This document shows positions 16,827 to 23,932 of a stretch of DNA of 64,000 bases, piece after piece. Position numbers and translations under genes: made by a program. Position 1 is the stretch's first letter; the number at the start of each line of letters is the position of its first letter. A model generated the notes under the pieces. That model had not been told where the DNA came from and searched no databases. It saw nothing but the letters and a program-made list of their open reading frames with translations. This DNA comes from Streptosporangium violaceochromogenes (GTDB lineage Bacteria; Actinomycetota; Actinomycetes; Streptosporangiales; Streptosporangiaceae): NCBI RefSeq assembly GCF_014654615.1, contig NZ_BNBB01000024.1, positions 1-64,000 on the forward strand. The letters are read 5' to 3'.

Positions 16827-17242
16827 AGGCCCCGCCGGTAGGCGACGATTTTCACGACGGAGGAGGCGAACGCGGCCAGGACGAACGCCAGGTAGAGCGC
16901 GTTGGCGATCCAGAACTGCTTGGCCTCCGCCATCGCCAGGCCGAGCGGCGCCAGCGCCAGGACGCTGACGACGTAGAAGCCGACGTGGTCGCCGAGCCGG
17001 TCGATCTGCCGGTCGCGCTCATCCTTCACGTCGGTCTCCCCGGGCGAGGCGATCGCGGCCACGATGTTCGCGACGATGCTCACGACCACCGCGACGCCGA
17101 CGGCCGTGAGCATCGGCCCCACATAGGCGATCTTCGAGACGTCCGTTCCCGGAACCTGCCGGAGGATGATCGCGAAGTAGACCGCGGACACGGCGACCGT
17201 GACCACGGCGTAGATCCACGTGCGCTTCTCTTCGATGGACAC
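16823..17242 (-). CDS. Membrane protein paired with a YgzD-like regulator
   Basis: A 139-residue protein with four predicted membrane helices (WIYAVVTVAVSAVYFAII, MLTAVGVAVVVSIVANIV, VGFYVVSVLALAPLGLAM, ANALYLAFVLAAFASSVV). A charged loop follows the second helix (DVKDERDRQIDRLG). This is the architecture of the small membrane proteins that precede YgzD-type HTH genes. I place the start at GTG 17242 because GGGAGGGG lies 3-4 bases upstream, although a longer frame exists. It has a near-consensus promoter (TTGACA, 17-base spacer, TACGTT) overlapped by a 22-base dyad. Its biochemical role is unknown; sensing a signal that relieves the HTH partner is a possibility only. Confidence 0.8.
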   Translation of the reverse strand: MSIEEKRTWIYAVVTVAVSAVYFAIILRQVPGTDVSKIAYVGPMLTAVGVAVVVSIVANIVAAIASPGETDVKDERDRQIDRLGDHVGFYVVSVLALAPLGLAMAEAKQFWIANALYLAFVLAAFASSVVKIVAYRRGL

Positions 17243-17251
17243 GACCCCTCC

Positions 17252-17320
17252 CATGTAAAACAAACTTAACATCATTGAACGTAAAGCAGAGCAGACATGA
17301 TGTCAAGCATTCTTAACATC
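17252..17320 (-). promoter_or_regulatory. Promoter with two dyad operators
   Basis: On the minus strand TTGACA (17301-17306) and TACGTT (17278-17283) are separated by 17 bases. The -35 lies inside the dyad GATGTCAAG-CATT-CTTAACATC (17299-17320). A second copy of CTTAACATC at 17265-17273 has a weaker partner arm (17252-17260). The two sites lie 47 bases apart and flank the core promoter, as expected for repression by the XRE protein encoded downstream. Confidence 0.7.
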
Positions 17321-17877
17321 CCCCGGGACGTGGACCGGCGCGGGCGTCCGACCGGGGGGCATCCGGCCAGGGATATCCGGCCAGGGACGTCCAACCGGGA
17401 GGCGTCCGGCCGGAAGGGCGTCACCGCCCGCCGTACCGGCCCCCGGGTCTGTACGGAGTTCGGGTCCTCAGCGGGGTTGAAGGCTTCGGGCCCCACGATG
17501 ACTCCGCGTGGACGAAGGCTCGCGAGGTAGCCACCGGAAGTCTTGCCGAAGCGAAGCCGGCCCGCGCCACTCCCCGACTCGGTTGATGCGGCGTTCCGCT
17601 GTGTTGCGCTGTTCGCAGAGACCTGAATCACGGCCGACCGAGCGGCCGCCGCGGGAGCGGCGGATCGCTTCGCCGCCAGGCCAACAATCGGCGCATTCAG
17701 GGAACCGTAAGGACACGTGGCCGAAGGAATTACGGCGAGCCTTTTGAGTACACAATTCGTGAGAGCGTCTAACGGAAAGTAGTTTCACTGAAAGGCTAGC
17801 GCCATCCACCTGTTTGATCGTTTACTCCGGATGTGCCCACCGGCCGAAAAGTTCGGTCCGGTTGAAAGGAGTGGATC
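17321..17877. other. Intergenic region with short tandem repeats
   Basis: No convincing gene. At 17345-17417 five imperfect 13-16 base units occur (RTCCGRCCRGGG core). The right part (17690-17870) is AT-richer and should contain the promoter of the secreted protein gene at 17878. A weak TTGAGT/TCTAAC pair near 17745-17775 is possible. Confidence 0.35.
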
Positions 17878-18630
17878 GTGCACCCAAGCTACAGGGGAAG
17901 GCATTCTCGGTGGCGGCAACTGATCGCTCTGCTGGTCGGCGCGGTCGCCGTGTTCGGAATGGGAGTTTCGCCTGCGAGCGCCTCCGTCCCGGGAGCATCT
18001 GTCCCGAGCGCCTCGACGGCGGCACTGCGCAACTTCGACGCGGTCACCACGGTCAGTGAACGGAACGTTTGGAAGCACATGGCACTGATCGGCGGCCAAT
18101 ACGCGATCTTCAACGACCAGGGGATCATCGAAGGACCTGCCAGCATCCAAGCGAAATGGCCATTCCTGCCCGAACAATTCACCCACGACGTCGACTCGGC
18201 GGGCATCCACATCAGTGGCCCGGGCTTCCGCTGGCGGCACACCTGGACCAAGGGCAACCAAGCGATCGTTTTTGAGGACAGCGGCGTCATCACCGGCCCG
18301 ACGACGACCCCGTCCCCGTACGACGGCATCAGCGCCTACTCCGCCTCAGACGGGGGGATTAACCTCATGGCGGTCCGCGGAGAGAGTTTCGTGATCTCCC
18401 GGGCTTACAACTACCAGATTCCGACGCGGCCTTTGGCGGATCTCTCGTTCCTGCCCGCACGCTTCAAGCGCGACCTCGACGATGTGTCAGTCGAAAGCGA
18501 GGGCGGGGAGAAGTACAGCTTCTACAAGGGCAACGAACGCATCATCTTCGACATGAAGGGAAGAGTGTTCGAGCTCGTCGGCCTCAACGCCAAGTGGTGG
18601 TTCCTGAACAACTGGCGATCCACCGTCTGA
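17878..18630 (+). CDS. Secreted hemopexin-like repeat protein
   Basis: A 250-residue exported protein. A signal peptide is visible (RRLI-type basic start, hydrophobic LLVGAVAVFGMGV, cleavage near ASA). The mature part has about four units with a pattern of aromatic-rich strand, YxxF/YxIF, and a following W/F-x-FLP. Examples are GQYAIFNDQG with KWPFLPEQF, NQAIVFEDSG, DLSFLPARF, and KGNERIIFDMKGR with KWWFLN. This resembles the beta-propeller blades of hemopexin repeats (FKGDQYWRYD...WPGLP). Such domains bind ligands or partner proteins outside the cell. GTG is used as start, with GAAAGGAG eight bases upstream. It is monocistronic. The fold assignment is by eye and moderately confident; no enzymatic role is implied. 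Confidence 0.7.
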   Translation: MHPSYRGRHSRWRQLIALLVGAVAVFGMGVSPASASVPGASVPSASTAALRNFDAVTTVSERNVWKHMALIGGQYAIFNDQGIIEGPASIQAKWPFLPEQFTHDVDSAGIHISGPGFRWRHTWTKGNQAIVFEDSGVITGPTTTPSPYDGISAYSASDGGINLMAVRGESFVISRAYNYQIPTRPLADLSFLPARFKRDLDDVSVESEGGEKYSFYKGNERIIFDMKGRVFELVGLNAKWWFLNNWRSTV

Positions 18631-18764
18631 CCGTTCTCCACATTTATTCGTGAGCAGGCGGCCCGGCTGGTCGGCCGGGGCGCCTGATCGAGGGTCGTGC
18701 GCAGGCCTCCGCGGTGACCTATGCGCTTAAGCTGCCGAAACGGCAGTGCTTTCCGCCTACGAAC

Positions 18765-18902
18765 GCCAAGGGTTTCGCCGCCAAGGCGTACTTCTCCTAC
18801 GCCAACCACGCCTATCTGCGCGGGCGCCGCATCAAGGCCGTCATCCCGGAGAAAACCGACCAGGCACGGGCCCGCCGGAGACGGCCCGGCGGTCAGAACG
18901 GT
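18765..18902 (+). pseudogene. Relic of an IS5-family transposase
   Basis: The plus strand encodes FAAKAYFSYANHAYLRGR followed by RRIKAVIPEKTDQARARRR. This matches the conserved C-terminal region of IS5-group DDE transposases (ADKAYSSRANRAYLRRRGI...IPEK.DQ). The rest of the transposase is absent and no inverted repeats were found. It is a decayed insertion sequence next to the accessory island. A 6-bp-stem hairpin CTGCCGAAACGGCAG (18732-18746) precedes it. Confidence 0.75.
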
Positions 18903-19711
18903 CAGAAATGGTCGAACCCGTCCACCTGACCCACCACGAACACATGCCGACCGGCCGCGCAGACGGTCTCCAGCGCGTGAACGGGCACGTCGGCGGTGCT
19001 GATCCCCACCCGCAGCACCTGCACCACCCACTCGCCGGGCACCTCAAGCAGATCCGCCTCGTACGGGGTCGGCGGGCGGGCGACCAACGTCTCGACGGCG
19101 TGCCCGAACCGGTGCCCCAGATCCTCGATCGCCGCCTGAAGCGTGGGAAGGACGAAGCCCTCCTCCTCCAGCCGGGTGCCCCGGGCGACGTCGAGACGGA
19201 AATAGCTGGTGGAGATCCGTACCGGCACACCGTTGGCCCAGAACATCTTCCGCCGCGCCACCACCTCCTCGCCCGGCTCGACCCGCAGGGCGGCGGCCAC
19301 ATGCTCACGGGCGGGCTCGGCCCCGATGAAGAGCATCTTGCGCTCGGGCTCCAACCCTTGCTGAGCGGCCTCGGTGAAATAGAGGGATCGCGAACCGCGC
19401 ACCGACGGCGGCGTCGGAATCGCCCGCTCGACCAGGACACGCGGTCGCCGTTCGATCGGCCCGGCCGGGTTCTGGGGAAGGGAGGCGCCGGCCTTCTTCA
19501 TCTGGCTCACCCGCCCGGGGGTCACGCCCAGGCGGCGGGCGATCTCCTCCTGTTTCACACCGGCCTCTTGGGCCTCGATGATCGCCGTACGGCGGATGCG
19601 GGAAAGCTCGACGGACTGACCCTGCAACGTGGCCATGACGGCGGAAGCGGCACACGCGCGGTCCAGCGGGTCGGAGATGGCGGCGATGTCGTGCAGCGTC
19701 CTGGCGTCCAA
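18902..19711 (-). CDS. HTH protein with UTRA-type ligand-binding domain
   Basis: A 269-residue regulator. Residues about 40-75 contain a simple helix-turn-helix (AGVKQEEIARRLGVTPGRVS) rather than the winged helix of GntR proteins. Residues about 100-265 resemble the UTRA effector domain of the HutC subfamily: PGEEVVARRKMFWANGVPV, the strand ISTSYFRLD, and YEADLLEVPGEWVVQVLRV. Such domains bind small metabolites and release the repressor from DNA. The start is TTG at 19711 with AAGGG upstream; an in-frame ATG lies at 19636. The gene ends against the transposase relic. No neighbour obviously belongs to its regulon. Confidence 0.75.
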   Translation of the reverse strand: MDARTLHDIAAISDPLDRACAASAVMATLQGQSVELSRIRRTAIIEAQEAGVKQEEIARRLGVTPGRVSQMKKAGASLPQNPAGPIERRPRVLVERAIPTPPSVRGSRSLYFTEAAQQGLEPERKMLFIGAEPAREHVAAALRVEPGEEVVARRKMFWANGVPVRISTSYFRLDVARGTRLEEEGFVLPTLQAAIEDLGHRFGHAVETLVARPPTPYEADLLEVPGEWVVQVLRVGISTADVPVHALETVCAAGRHVFVVGQVDGFDHF

Positions 19712-19850
19712 GGCACCGGCCCTTCATGTCACGTCCACCCGTCCACCGGAGTTTAGCCCCCCTATGTCGGCCCATGTCCGGTGAACGGAGCACCTGACTC
19801 CCGGCGCCACTCCCCGGTCTCCGGGAACGGCGAGAACGCGCGCACTCCGC

Positions 19851-19950
19851 TCAGCGTGCCGGCACGGCCCGCGGCACGAGCGCGGACGGCTCGCTCAGCC
19901 ACACCTCCTGGCGGCCGTCGGCGGTGACGGTCAGCCCGAACGGTCCGTGT
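19851..19950 (-). pseudogene. C-terminal relic of a PIMT-type methyltransferase
   Basis: On the minus strand this stretch reads FGLTVTADGRQEVWL, SEPSALVPRAVPAR, then a stop. It aligns almost residue for residue with the C-terminus of the intact methyltransferase encoded at 20869-22041 (FGLTVTSDGRQQVWL, GEPSAPVPQTVPTH). Homology ends abruptly upstream, where the terminator of the next small gene begins. It is therefore the tail of a second, opposite-facing copy that was deleted. This is the C-terminal segment that distinguishes RiPP-associated PIMT homologues, as far as I recall. Confidence 0.8.
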
Positions 19951-19966
19951 TGGAGAATCCCGCCAC

Positions 19967-19992
19967 GGCGGGCCTCCCGTCGGAGGCCCGCC
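19967..19992 (-). terminator. Strong terminator hairpin after the small secreted protein gene
   Basis: GGCGGGCCTCC and GGAGGCCCGCC form a perfect 11-base-pair stem with a 4-base loop. It lies six bases beyond the stop codon of the minus-strand gene at 19998-20297. Confidence 0.85.
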
Positions 19993-19997
19993 AATGG

Positions 19998-20297
19998 TCA
20001 ACGTAGGACGTAGAGGCGGTGGAGCGGTCCGACGAGGATCTTCTTGCACTTGTAACCCTTCGCGTAGCCGACGCGCATGTAGTACCGGCCCGCCACCTGG
20101 CAGGCCTGCTTGGCCGGGAACACTCCCACGAAGTGCCATTTGGCCGCCGCGGAGACCGCCGCGGTGTGGACGGCGGAGACGCCGCCCGTGGCGACGTAGC
20201 CCACCTGAGGGGAGGCAGCCGAAGCAATCGCGGCGCCCGGCGCCGATGAGACGGTCGCGGCCACGGCGATGGCCGCCGTGATCGTACGGACTCTCAT
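19998..20297 (-). CDS. Small secreted protein, unknown function
   Basis: A 99-residue exported protein that I do not recognise. The N-terminus is a signal peptide (MRVRTITAAIAVAATVSS, cleavage near ASA at about residue 28). The mature 70 residues are rich in Ala, Val and aromatic residues. They carry two cysteines, in KQACQVAGRYYMRVGYAKGY and KCKK, which may form a disulfide. The basic C-terminus reads LHRLYVLR. The pattern CQ..GxxY.R.G.AKGYKCKK occurs in small actinomycete secreted proteins of unknown role. GGAAACG precedes the ATG. It has its own strong terminator, so it is a separate small transcription unit. Confidence 0.72.
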   Translation of the reverse strand: MRVRTITAAIAVAATVSSAPGAAIASAASPQVGYVATGGVSAVHTAAVSAAAKWHFVGVFPAKQACQVAGRYYMRVGYAKGYKCKKILVGPLHRLYVLR

Positions 20298-20758
20298 GGT
20301 GATCGTTTCCTTTCGTGAGACGAACGAGCACCCTGTCGATCTGTGCGAAAGCGACGGTAGGCCGGACCACGTTGAGAATCGGTTGAGAATCCGTTCACCC
20401 GACGCCTGTGAAGGGCTACGCCCCGGCGAAGTGCGATTGCCTGGGGACCACCGAAGATGTCAGGGCCGAACCACCCCCGCACGTGCGGGGCCGATGTCAC
20501 CTCTTCGCCGCCCAGCTTGGTGAGCCCCGGACCATCCCCGCGCAGACGGGGCCGATGAAACGGCCTCGCCCTCCAGGGGGCGGGGCCGCTCCCACTCCGG
20601 GCCCCGGCGGCGGAGCCTCACCACCTCCCGCCGGAATCCGGCATGCCGGGGAGGCGGGCCGTTTCTCTTCTCCAAAGGCTCCGCCAACCCCGTCCGATAA
20701 CTCTACGCTTACAGATGAACGCTCCACGTCAGAGGCAGGTGGTAAAAGAAGGGGCCGC
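20298..20758. other. Intergenic region carrying a CRISPR relic
   Basis: The first 100 bases contain the divergent promoter side of the small secreted protein gene (GTTGAGAATC/GTTGAGAATC direct repeat at about 20371-20391). The middle holds two CRISPR repeats (20468-20556). The rest is a Pro/Gly-coding-like, GC-rich stretch without a credible gene. The last 60 bases lead into the small peptide gene. Confidence 0.5.
20468..20556. CRISPR. Two degenerate type I-E repeats with one 33-base spacer
   Basis: Two 28-base units (20468-20495 and 20529-20556) resemble the repeats of the array at 22241-22451. They share the palindromic CCCCGC..GCGGGG core and end in CGAT. The spacer is 33 bases, giving the same 61-base period. 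Each repeat differs from the consensus at several positions and no further copies are seen on either side, so this looks like a decayed array. Confidence 0.75.
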
Positions 20759-20872
20759 ATGGGAGACCACCAAGGAAAGCCCAAAGAGCTGAAACCGTTC
20801 GTGCCAGGCGGCAAAAAAGAACCCGACACCGGGCCCCCTTCAGGCAGGCACGAAAAGCCGAAACCGAAGTGA
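20759..20872 (+). CDS. Lysine-rich 37-residue peptide, putative imiditide-type RiPP precursor
   Basis: A 37-residue ORF beginning MGDHQGKPKELKPF and ending GRHEKPKPK. AAGAAGGGG lies 5 bases ahead of its ATG. Its stop overlaps the GTG of the methyltransferase gene (GTGA), so the two are translationally coupled. It has eight Lys, one Arg and several Pro, no Cys, and only two Asp residues: Asp3 and Asp23 in EPDTGPP. I recall that imiditides are two-gene RiPPs in which a PIMT-like enzyme methylates one Asp of a strongly positive linear precursor, giving an aspartimide. This pair fits that description. Asp23 followed by Thr is the best modification candidate. Expression and modification are untested; the size and coupling are seen directly. 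Confidence 0.65.
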   Translation: MGDHQGKPKELKPFVPGGKKEPDTGPPSGRHEKPKPK

Positions 20873-22041
20873 CCGGCGTGGAGCTGGAGCGGCGAAAACT
20901 ACGCGACCTCCTGCTGGAGACCGGCGCACTGGCCCCGGACTGGGTGTCGGCATACGAGACCGTTCCCCGGCAGTTGTTCCTGCCCGAAGTGATGTGGCCC
21001 TTCGACGACGGCCGCGACCTCACCGTCTCCAAGACCGACACCCCCGGCGACTGGCACCGCTGGGCGAACAGCGACGTGGCCATCGTCACCCAATGGGACG
21101 ACGGCCACCACACCGGAACCGCCCCCGGCGAGGAGCGAACCAGCTCCAGCTCCATGCCCAGCCTCGTGTTCTCCATGTTCGGCGACCTGTCGGTGACCGA
21201 CGGCGCGAAAGTGCTGGAGATCGGCACCGGCACCGGCTGGTGCGCCGCCCTGCTGTCGGCCCGCCTCGGCGAGCACAACGTCTTCTCGGTCGAAGTCGAC
21301 GCCGTGGTGGCCGGCCGGGCACGCGAAGCGCTACACGCTGCCGGGTGGCGTCCACGAGTCGTCACCGGCGACGGCCTGCTCGGGTGGGCCGACGGCGCCC
21401 CCTACGACCGGATCCTGGTCACCGCAGCCGTCCACGAGGTACCCCGGGCGTGGATCGAGCAGACCCGGCCCGGCGGGGTGATCGTGATGCCGTGGGGCAC
21501 CCGCCACAGCCACCAGGATGCCATCGCCCGCCTGACCGTCGCCGACGACGGCACCGCCGGCGGACACTTCACCAGGCTCGCCCAGTTCATGTACATCCGC
21601 TCCCACCGGCTGGAGATACGGCACACCGACTACGTTCCCGGCGACGACTGGCCCACCGACACCCGCCACACCACCACCAGCCTGACCGCCCCGTCACTCC
21701 TGGCCCCCGCCGCAACGTTCGCGCTCAGCCTGCTGACGCCCGGCTGCGTGCGCATCGCCGGCCACAACAGCGATGGCACCCCCGCCCTGTGGCTGTACGG
21801 CCTGGACGACCGGTCCTGGGCGGCGGTCTACTTCGACGAGGACCACCCCGCCGCCTCACCCGTCTTCCAAGGCGGCCCGCGGAACCTGTGGGACGAGGTC
21901 GAAGCCGCCCATCGCTGGTGGGCCGAGCGCGGTCGGCCAGAGTGCGAGGAGTTCGGGCTGACCGTCACCTCCGACGGCCGGCAGCAGGTGTGGCTGGGCG
22001 AGCCGTCCGCCCCCGTGCCGCAGACCGTACCCACACACTGA
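20869..22041 (+). CDS. PIMT-family O-methyltransferase, probably RiPP-modifying
   Basis: A 390-residue protein. The protein-L-isoaspartate methyltransferase core lies in the first 220 residues: LRDLLLETGAL and AYETVPRQLFLPE at the N-terminus, SAM motif I VLEIGTGTGWCAALL, motif II VVTGDGLLGWADGAPYDRIL, and the PIMT motif RPGGVIVMPWG. A long C-terminal extension (about 220-390) is absent from housekeeping PIMTs. It ends in RWWAERGRPECEEFGL and VTSDGRQQVWL, the segment I recall as the mark of RiPP-linked PIMT homologues in lasso, graspetide, lanthipeptide and imiditide clusters. It should methylate an Asp side chain, which then cyclises to aspartimide. It overlaps the lysine-rich peptide gene by four bases. 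No ATP-grasp, lanthionine or lasso genes are nearby, which favours an imiditide-type pair. Confidence 0.85.
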   Translation: MTGVELERRKLRDLLLETGALAPDWVSAYETVPRQLFLPEVMWPFDDGRDLTVSKTDTPGDWHRWANSDVAIVTQWDDGHHTGTAPGEERTSSSSMPSLVFSMFGDLSVTDGAKVLEIGTGTGWCAALLSARLGEHNVFSVEVDAVVAGRAREALHAAGWRPRVVTGDGLLGWADGAPYDRILVTAAVHEVPRAWIEQTRPGGVIVMPWGTRHSHQDAIARLTVADDGTAGGHFTRLAQFMYIRSHRLEIRHTDYVPGDDWPTDTRHTTTSLTAPSLLAPAATFALSLLTPGCVRIAGHNSDGTPALWLYGLDDRSWAAVYFDEDHPAASPVFQGGPRNLWDEVEAAHRWWAERGRPECEEFGLTVTSDGRQQVWLGEPSAPVPQTVPTH

Positions 22042-22240
22042 CCCCGGCCCAGCCTGCGCAACCCGCCCTCACCGCGGCGAAAACGCCCGCACCACGCCCT
22101 CGCCGTCGTCGACCACCACCCGGCGCCGCTCCCGAAACGCCCGGCTCATCGGATCCCCCGGCCCGGATCGGCCATCTGCGGCGGGCCCGCCACCGGCCTC
22201 TGCTTCGGCTCGGCCCGCATACGGCGGTGCAGCGGGATCT

Positions 22241-22451
22241 GGACCATCCCCGCGCGTGCGGGGACGATGACGCCCCCCTTGAACTGGTCGCGCCATACTG
22301 GGGACCATCCCCGCGTGTGCGGGGGCGATTCGCTCCCCGGCCCTGTACGGCCCGTGGAGACGGGACCATCCCCGCGTGTGCGGGGGCGATCACCGCTTAC
22401 CGGTGTCGTCCTTGTGGGGGTGCGGACCATCCCCGCGTGTGCGGGGGCGAT
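22241..22451 (-). CRISPR. Type I-E CRISPR array, four repeats and three spacers, no cas genes
   Basis: Four 28-base repeats begin at 22241, 22302, 22363 and 22424, separated by three 33-base spacers (period 61). The repeat read on the minus strand starts ATCGCCCCCGC and ends GGGGATGGTCC, like actinomycete I-E repeats. The copy at 22241 carries two substitutions and would be the terminal repeat, so transcription should run on the minus strand from a leader at about 22452-22518. No cas gene occurs in the window. The leader would lie between repeat four and the end of the XRE gene, which leaves only about 67 bases. Confidence 0.95.
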
Positions 22452-22518
22452 ACTTGTTCATCTGGGACTTTAGCGGCTGAAGAGCGGGATTTCCTTTGGT
22501 TGCGAAGCCGCCTCCGGC

Positions 22519-23811
22519 TCAGACGCTTCTCGCAGGTTCGACAGACAAGACCTCTCGGAACTCGCCGACGGCTGGGCGATCTTGCTGGTCGAGGGGAACG
22601 GCGCGGAGTATCGTCCGTCCCGTTTCCAGGATGTGGGTGCTGCGGTACGCCGGTTGCAGAGCGTCGATCGTCGCCGCCGCCCGGCGCACCCCCTCGTCCG
22701 TTCCGCCCCGGACGACCGTGCACCAGGCTCCATGCAGGGCGACGTTCGCCCGGTATTGGTAGTCACTGGTAAAGCCGGCCACTCTGGAACCGGCCTTGTC
22801 CGCCGCGGCCTCGTTTCCCGCTCCGGCGTGGACCCAGCTTTCGGCGAAATAGACCTGGTTTTCCCTCCAGAACCCCAGCGGATCGGCGGTGACCCCGCCC
22901 TGCGCGAGCCGGAGAAGGGCGTCCAGGGTCTCGCGCGCCTCATCGTTACGGCCGAGCAGCGTCAGGGCCTTCGCCCGGGTGGTCAGCAGATCGACGCTGG
23001 ACTTGCCCGCGATCTGCTCGGCGGAGTGCACCAGCCGCAGGACGGTCGCCGGGTCACGCTGGCCGTACAGCCCGTGCCCGGCCTCCTCGCCACGGACCAG
23101 GAGGCGAAGCTGGAAGTCGCCGGAGAGGTCGGCCGCGTGACGAGCGGTGTGCCACCAGCGGATCGCCGCGCCGTGATCGCCCAGGCGGGTCAGAGCGTTG
23201 GCGTGGACGGTGGAGAGAGCGGCCGTCACCCGTTGCAGGGCGGTCACCTCGGCGGGGGCGGAGGCGGTCATCTGCCGGCGCACCGTCATGAGGTCGATCA
23301 CCAGATCGGCGACGACCTGCCGGGGCGGGCGCGTGCGAAGGGCGTGCAGGTGGTCGACGCAGGCCAGATCCCACTCTTCCAGGGTGCGGAAATCGTGGTC
23401 CAGCGACAGGTCGAGAAGCTGGCGAACGGGCTCACCGGAGATACCGAGCGCCCCCAGTGCGGCGCCGGCAGCGGCAAGGTGCAAAAGTTTTCGGCGTTCC
23501 GTGGCGTTCTCCTCGGTCGTTTTTCCCTTTCCTACCTGAGTATGCAATCGGTCTAGCTCGGTGGCTAGGGTGTGAATTGCCGTAATTTGGCCATCGGCTC
23601 CCAGAACATCGTCGATCGCCTTGACGTGATCGATATGCGGGCGCACGAGGCCACGCTCCCACCTCGACAGCTCGCCCTGATCGACAAGGGCTGCCTTGGC
23701 CAGGTCGCGCTGCGACAGGCACCGAACCTGCTCACGCCAGTGGCGTATGGCGGCACCGAGCAGGTGCCACGCCGACGCATTAGGGCTGACCGGATTGCTC
23801 ACACGCGGCAT
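22519..23811 (-). CDS. XRE-family regulator with TPR-like C-terminal domain
   Basis: A 430-residue protein. The N-terminal helix-turn-helix (about residues 15-75) is AAIRHWREQVRCLSQRDLAK with QGELSRWERG. A hydrophobic stretch KLLHLAAAGAALGALGI (about 128-145) follows. The rest is made of helical repeats (HTARHAADLSGDFQLRLLVRGEEAG, TTRAKALTLLGRNDEARETLDAL) that resemble tetratricopeptide units. Actinomycetes have many such regulators, often beside RiPP or developmental genes, where the helical domain may sense a peptide. It is divergent from the three-gene operon starting at 23995 and lies 480 bases from the PIMT gene. Either could be its target; the sequence does not decide. The start is ATG, after a short AT-rich intergenic region. 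Confidence 0.85.
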   Translation of the reverse strand: MPRVSNPVSPNASAWHLLGAAIRHWREQVRCLSQRDLAKAALVDQGELSRWERGLVRPHIDHVKAIDDVLGADGQITAIHTLATELDRLHTQVGKGKTTEENATERRKLLHLAAAGAALGALGISGEPVRQLLDLSLDHDFRTLEEWDLACVDHLHALRTRPPRQVVADLVIDLMTVRRQMTASAPAEVTALQRVTAALSTVHANALTRLGDHGAAIRWWHTARHAADLSGDFQLRLLVRGEEAGHGLYGQRDPATVLRLVHSAEQIAGKSSVDLLTTRAKALTLLGRNDEARETLDALLRLAQGGVTADPLGFWRENQVYFAESWVHAGAGNEAAADKAGSRVAGFTSDYQYRANVALHGAWCTVVRGGTDEGVRRAAATIDALQPAYRSTHILETGRTILRAVPLDQQDRPAVGEFREVLSVEPARSV

Positions 23812-23932
23812 GGAGAACTCCCGGTGATGGGTCGATGGGAGTGGGCGTTCCCATCGGCGTTTTTCTGAAATGACCCCCGAAGTTCTTCCACTATGACATC
23901 CACAACGCGTAAAAAACCTGAATAAGCAACGT

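Noticed and set aside
17272..17631. 119-residue minus-strand ORF upstream of the membrane protein/HTH pair
   Set aside because: It covers the promoter and tandem repeats, lacks a start signal and shows no protein-like composition.
20407..20437. Possible third repeat of the CRISPR relic
   Set aside because: It falls near the expected 61-base spacing but does not preserve the palindromic core.
20408..20872. 154-residue ORF covering the CRISPR relic and the small peptide
   Set aside because: Its first two thirds translate CRISPR repeats and GC-rich filler. Only the last 37 codons have a ribosome binding site, so I annotate the short peptide.
22069..22430. Small minus-strand ORFs across the CRISPR array
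   Set aside because: Their translations contain periodic PARAGMV/PHTRGWS motifs that are simply translated repeats.
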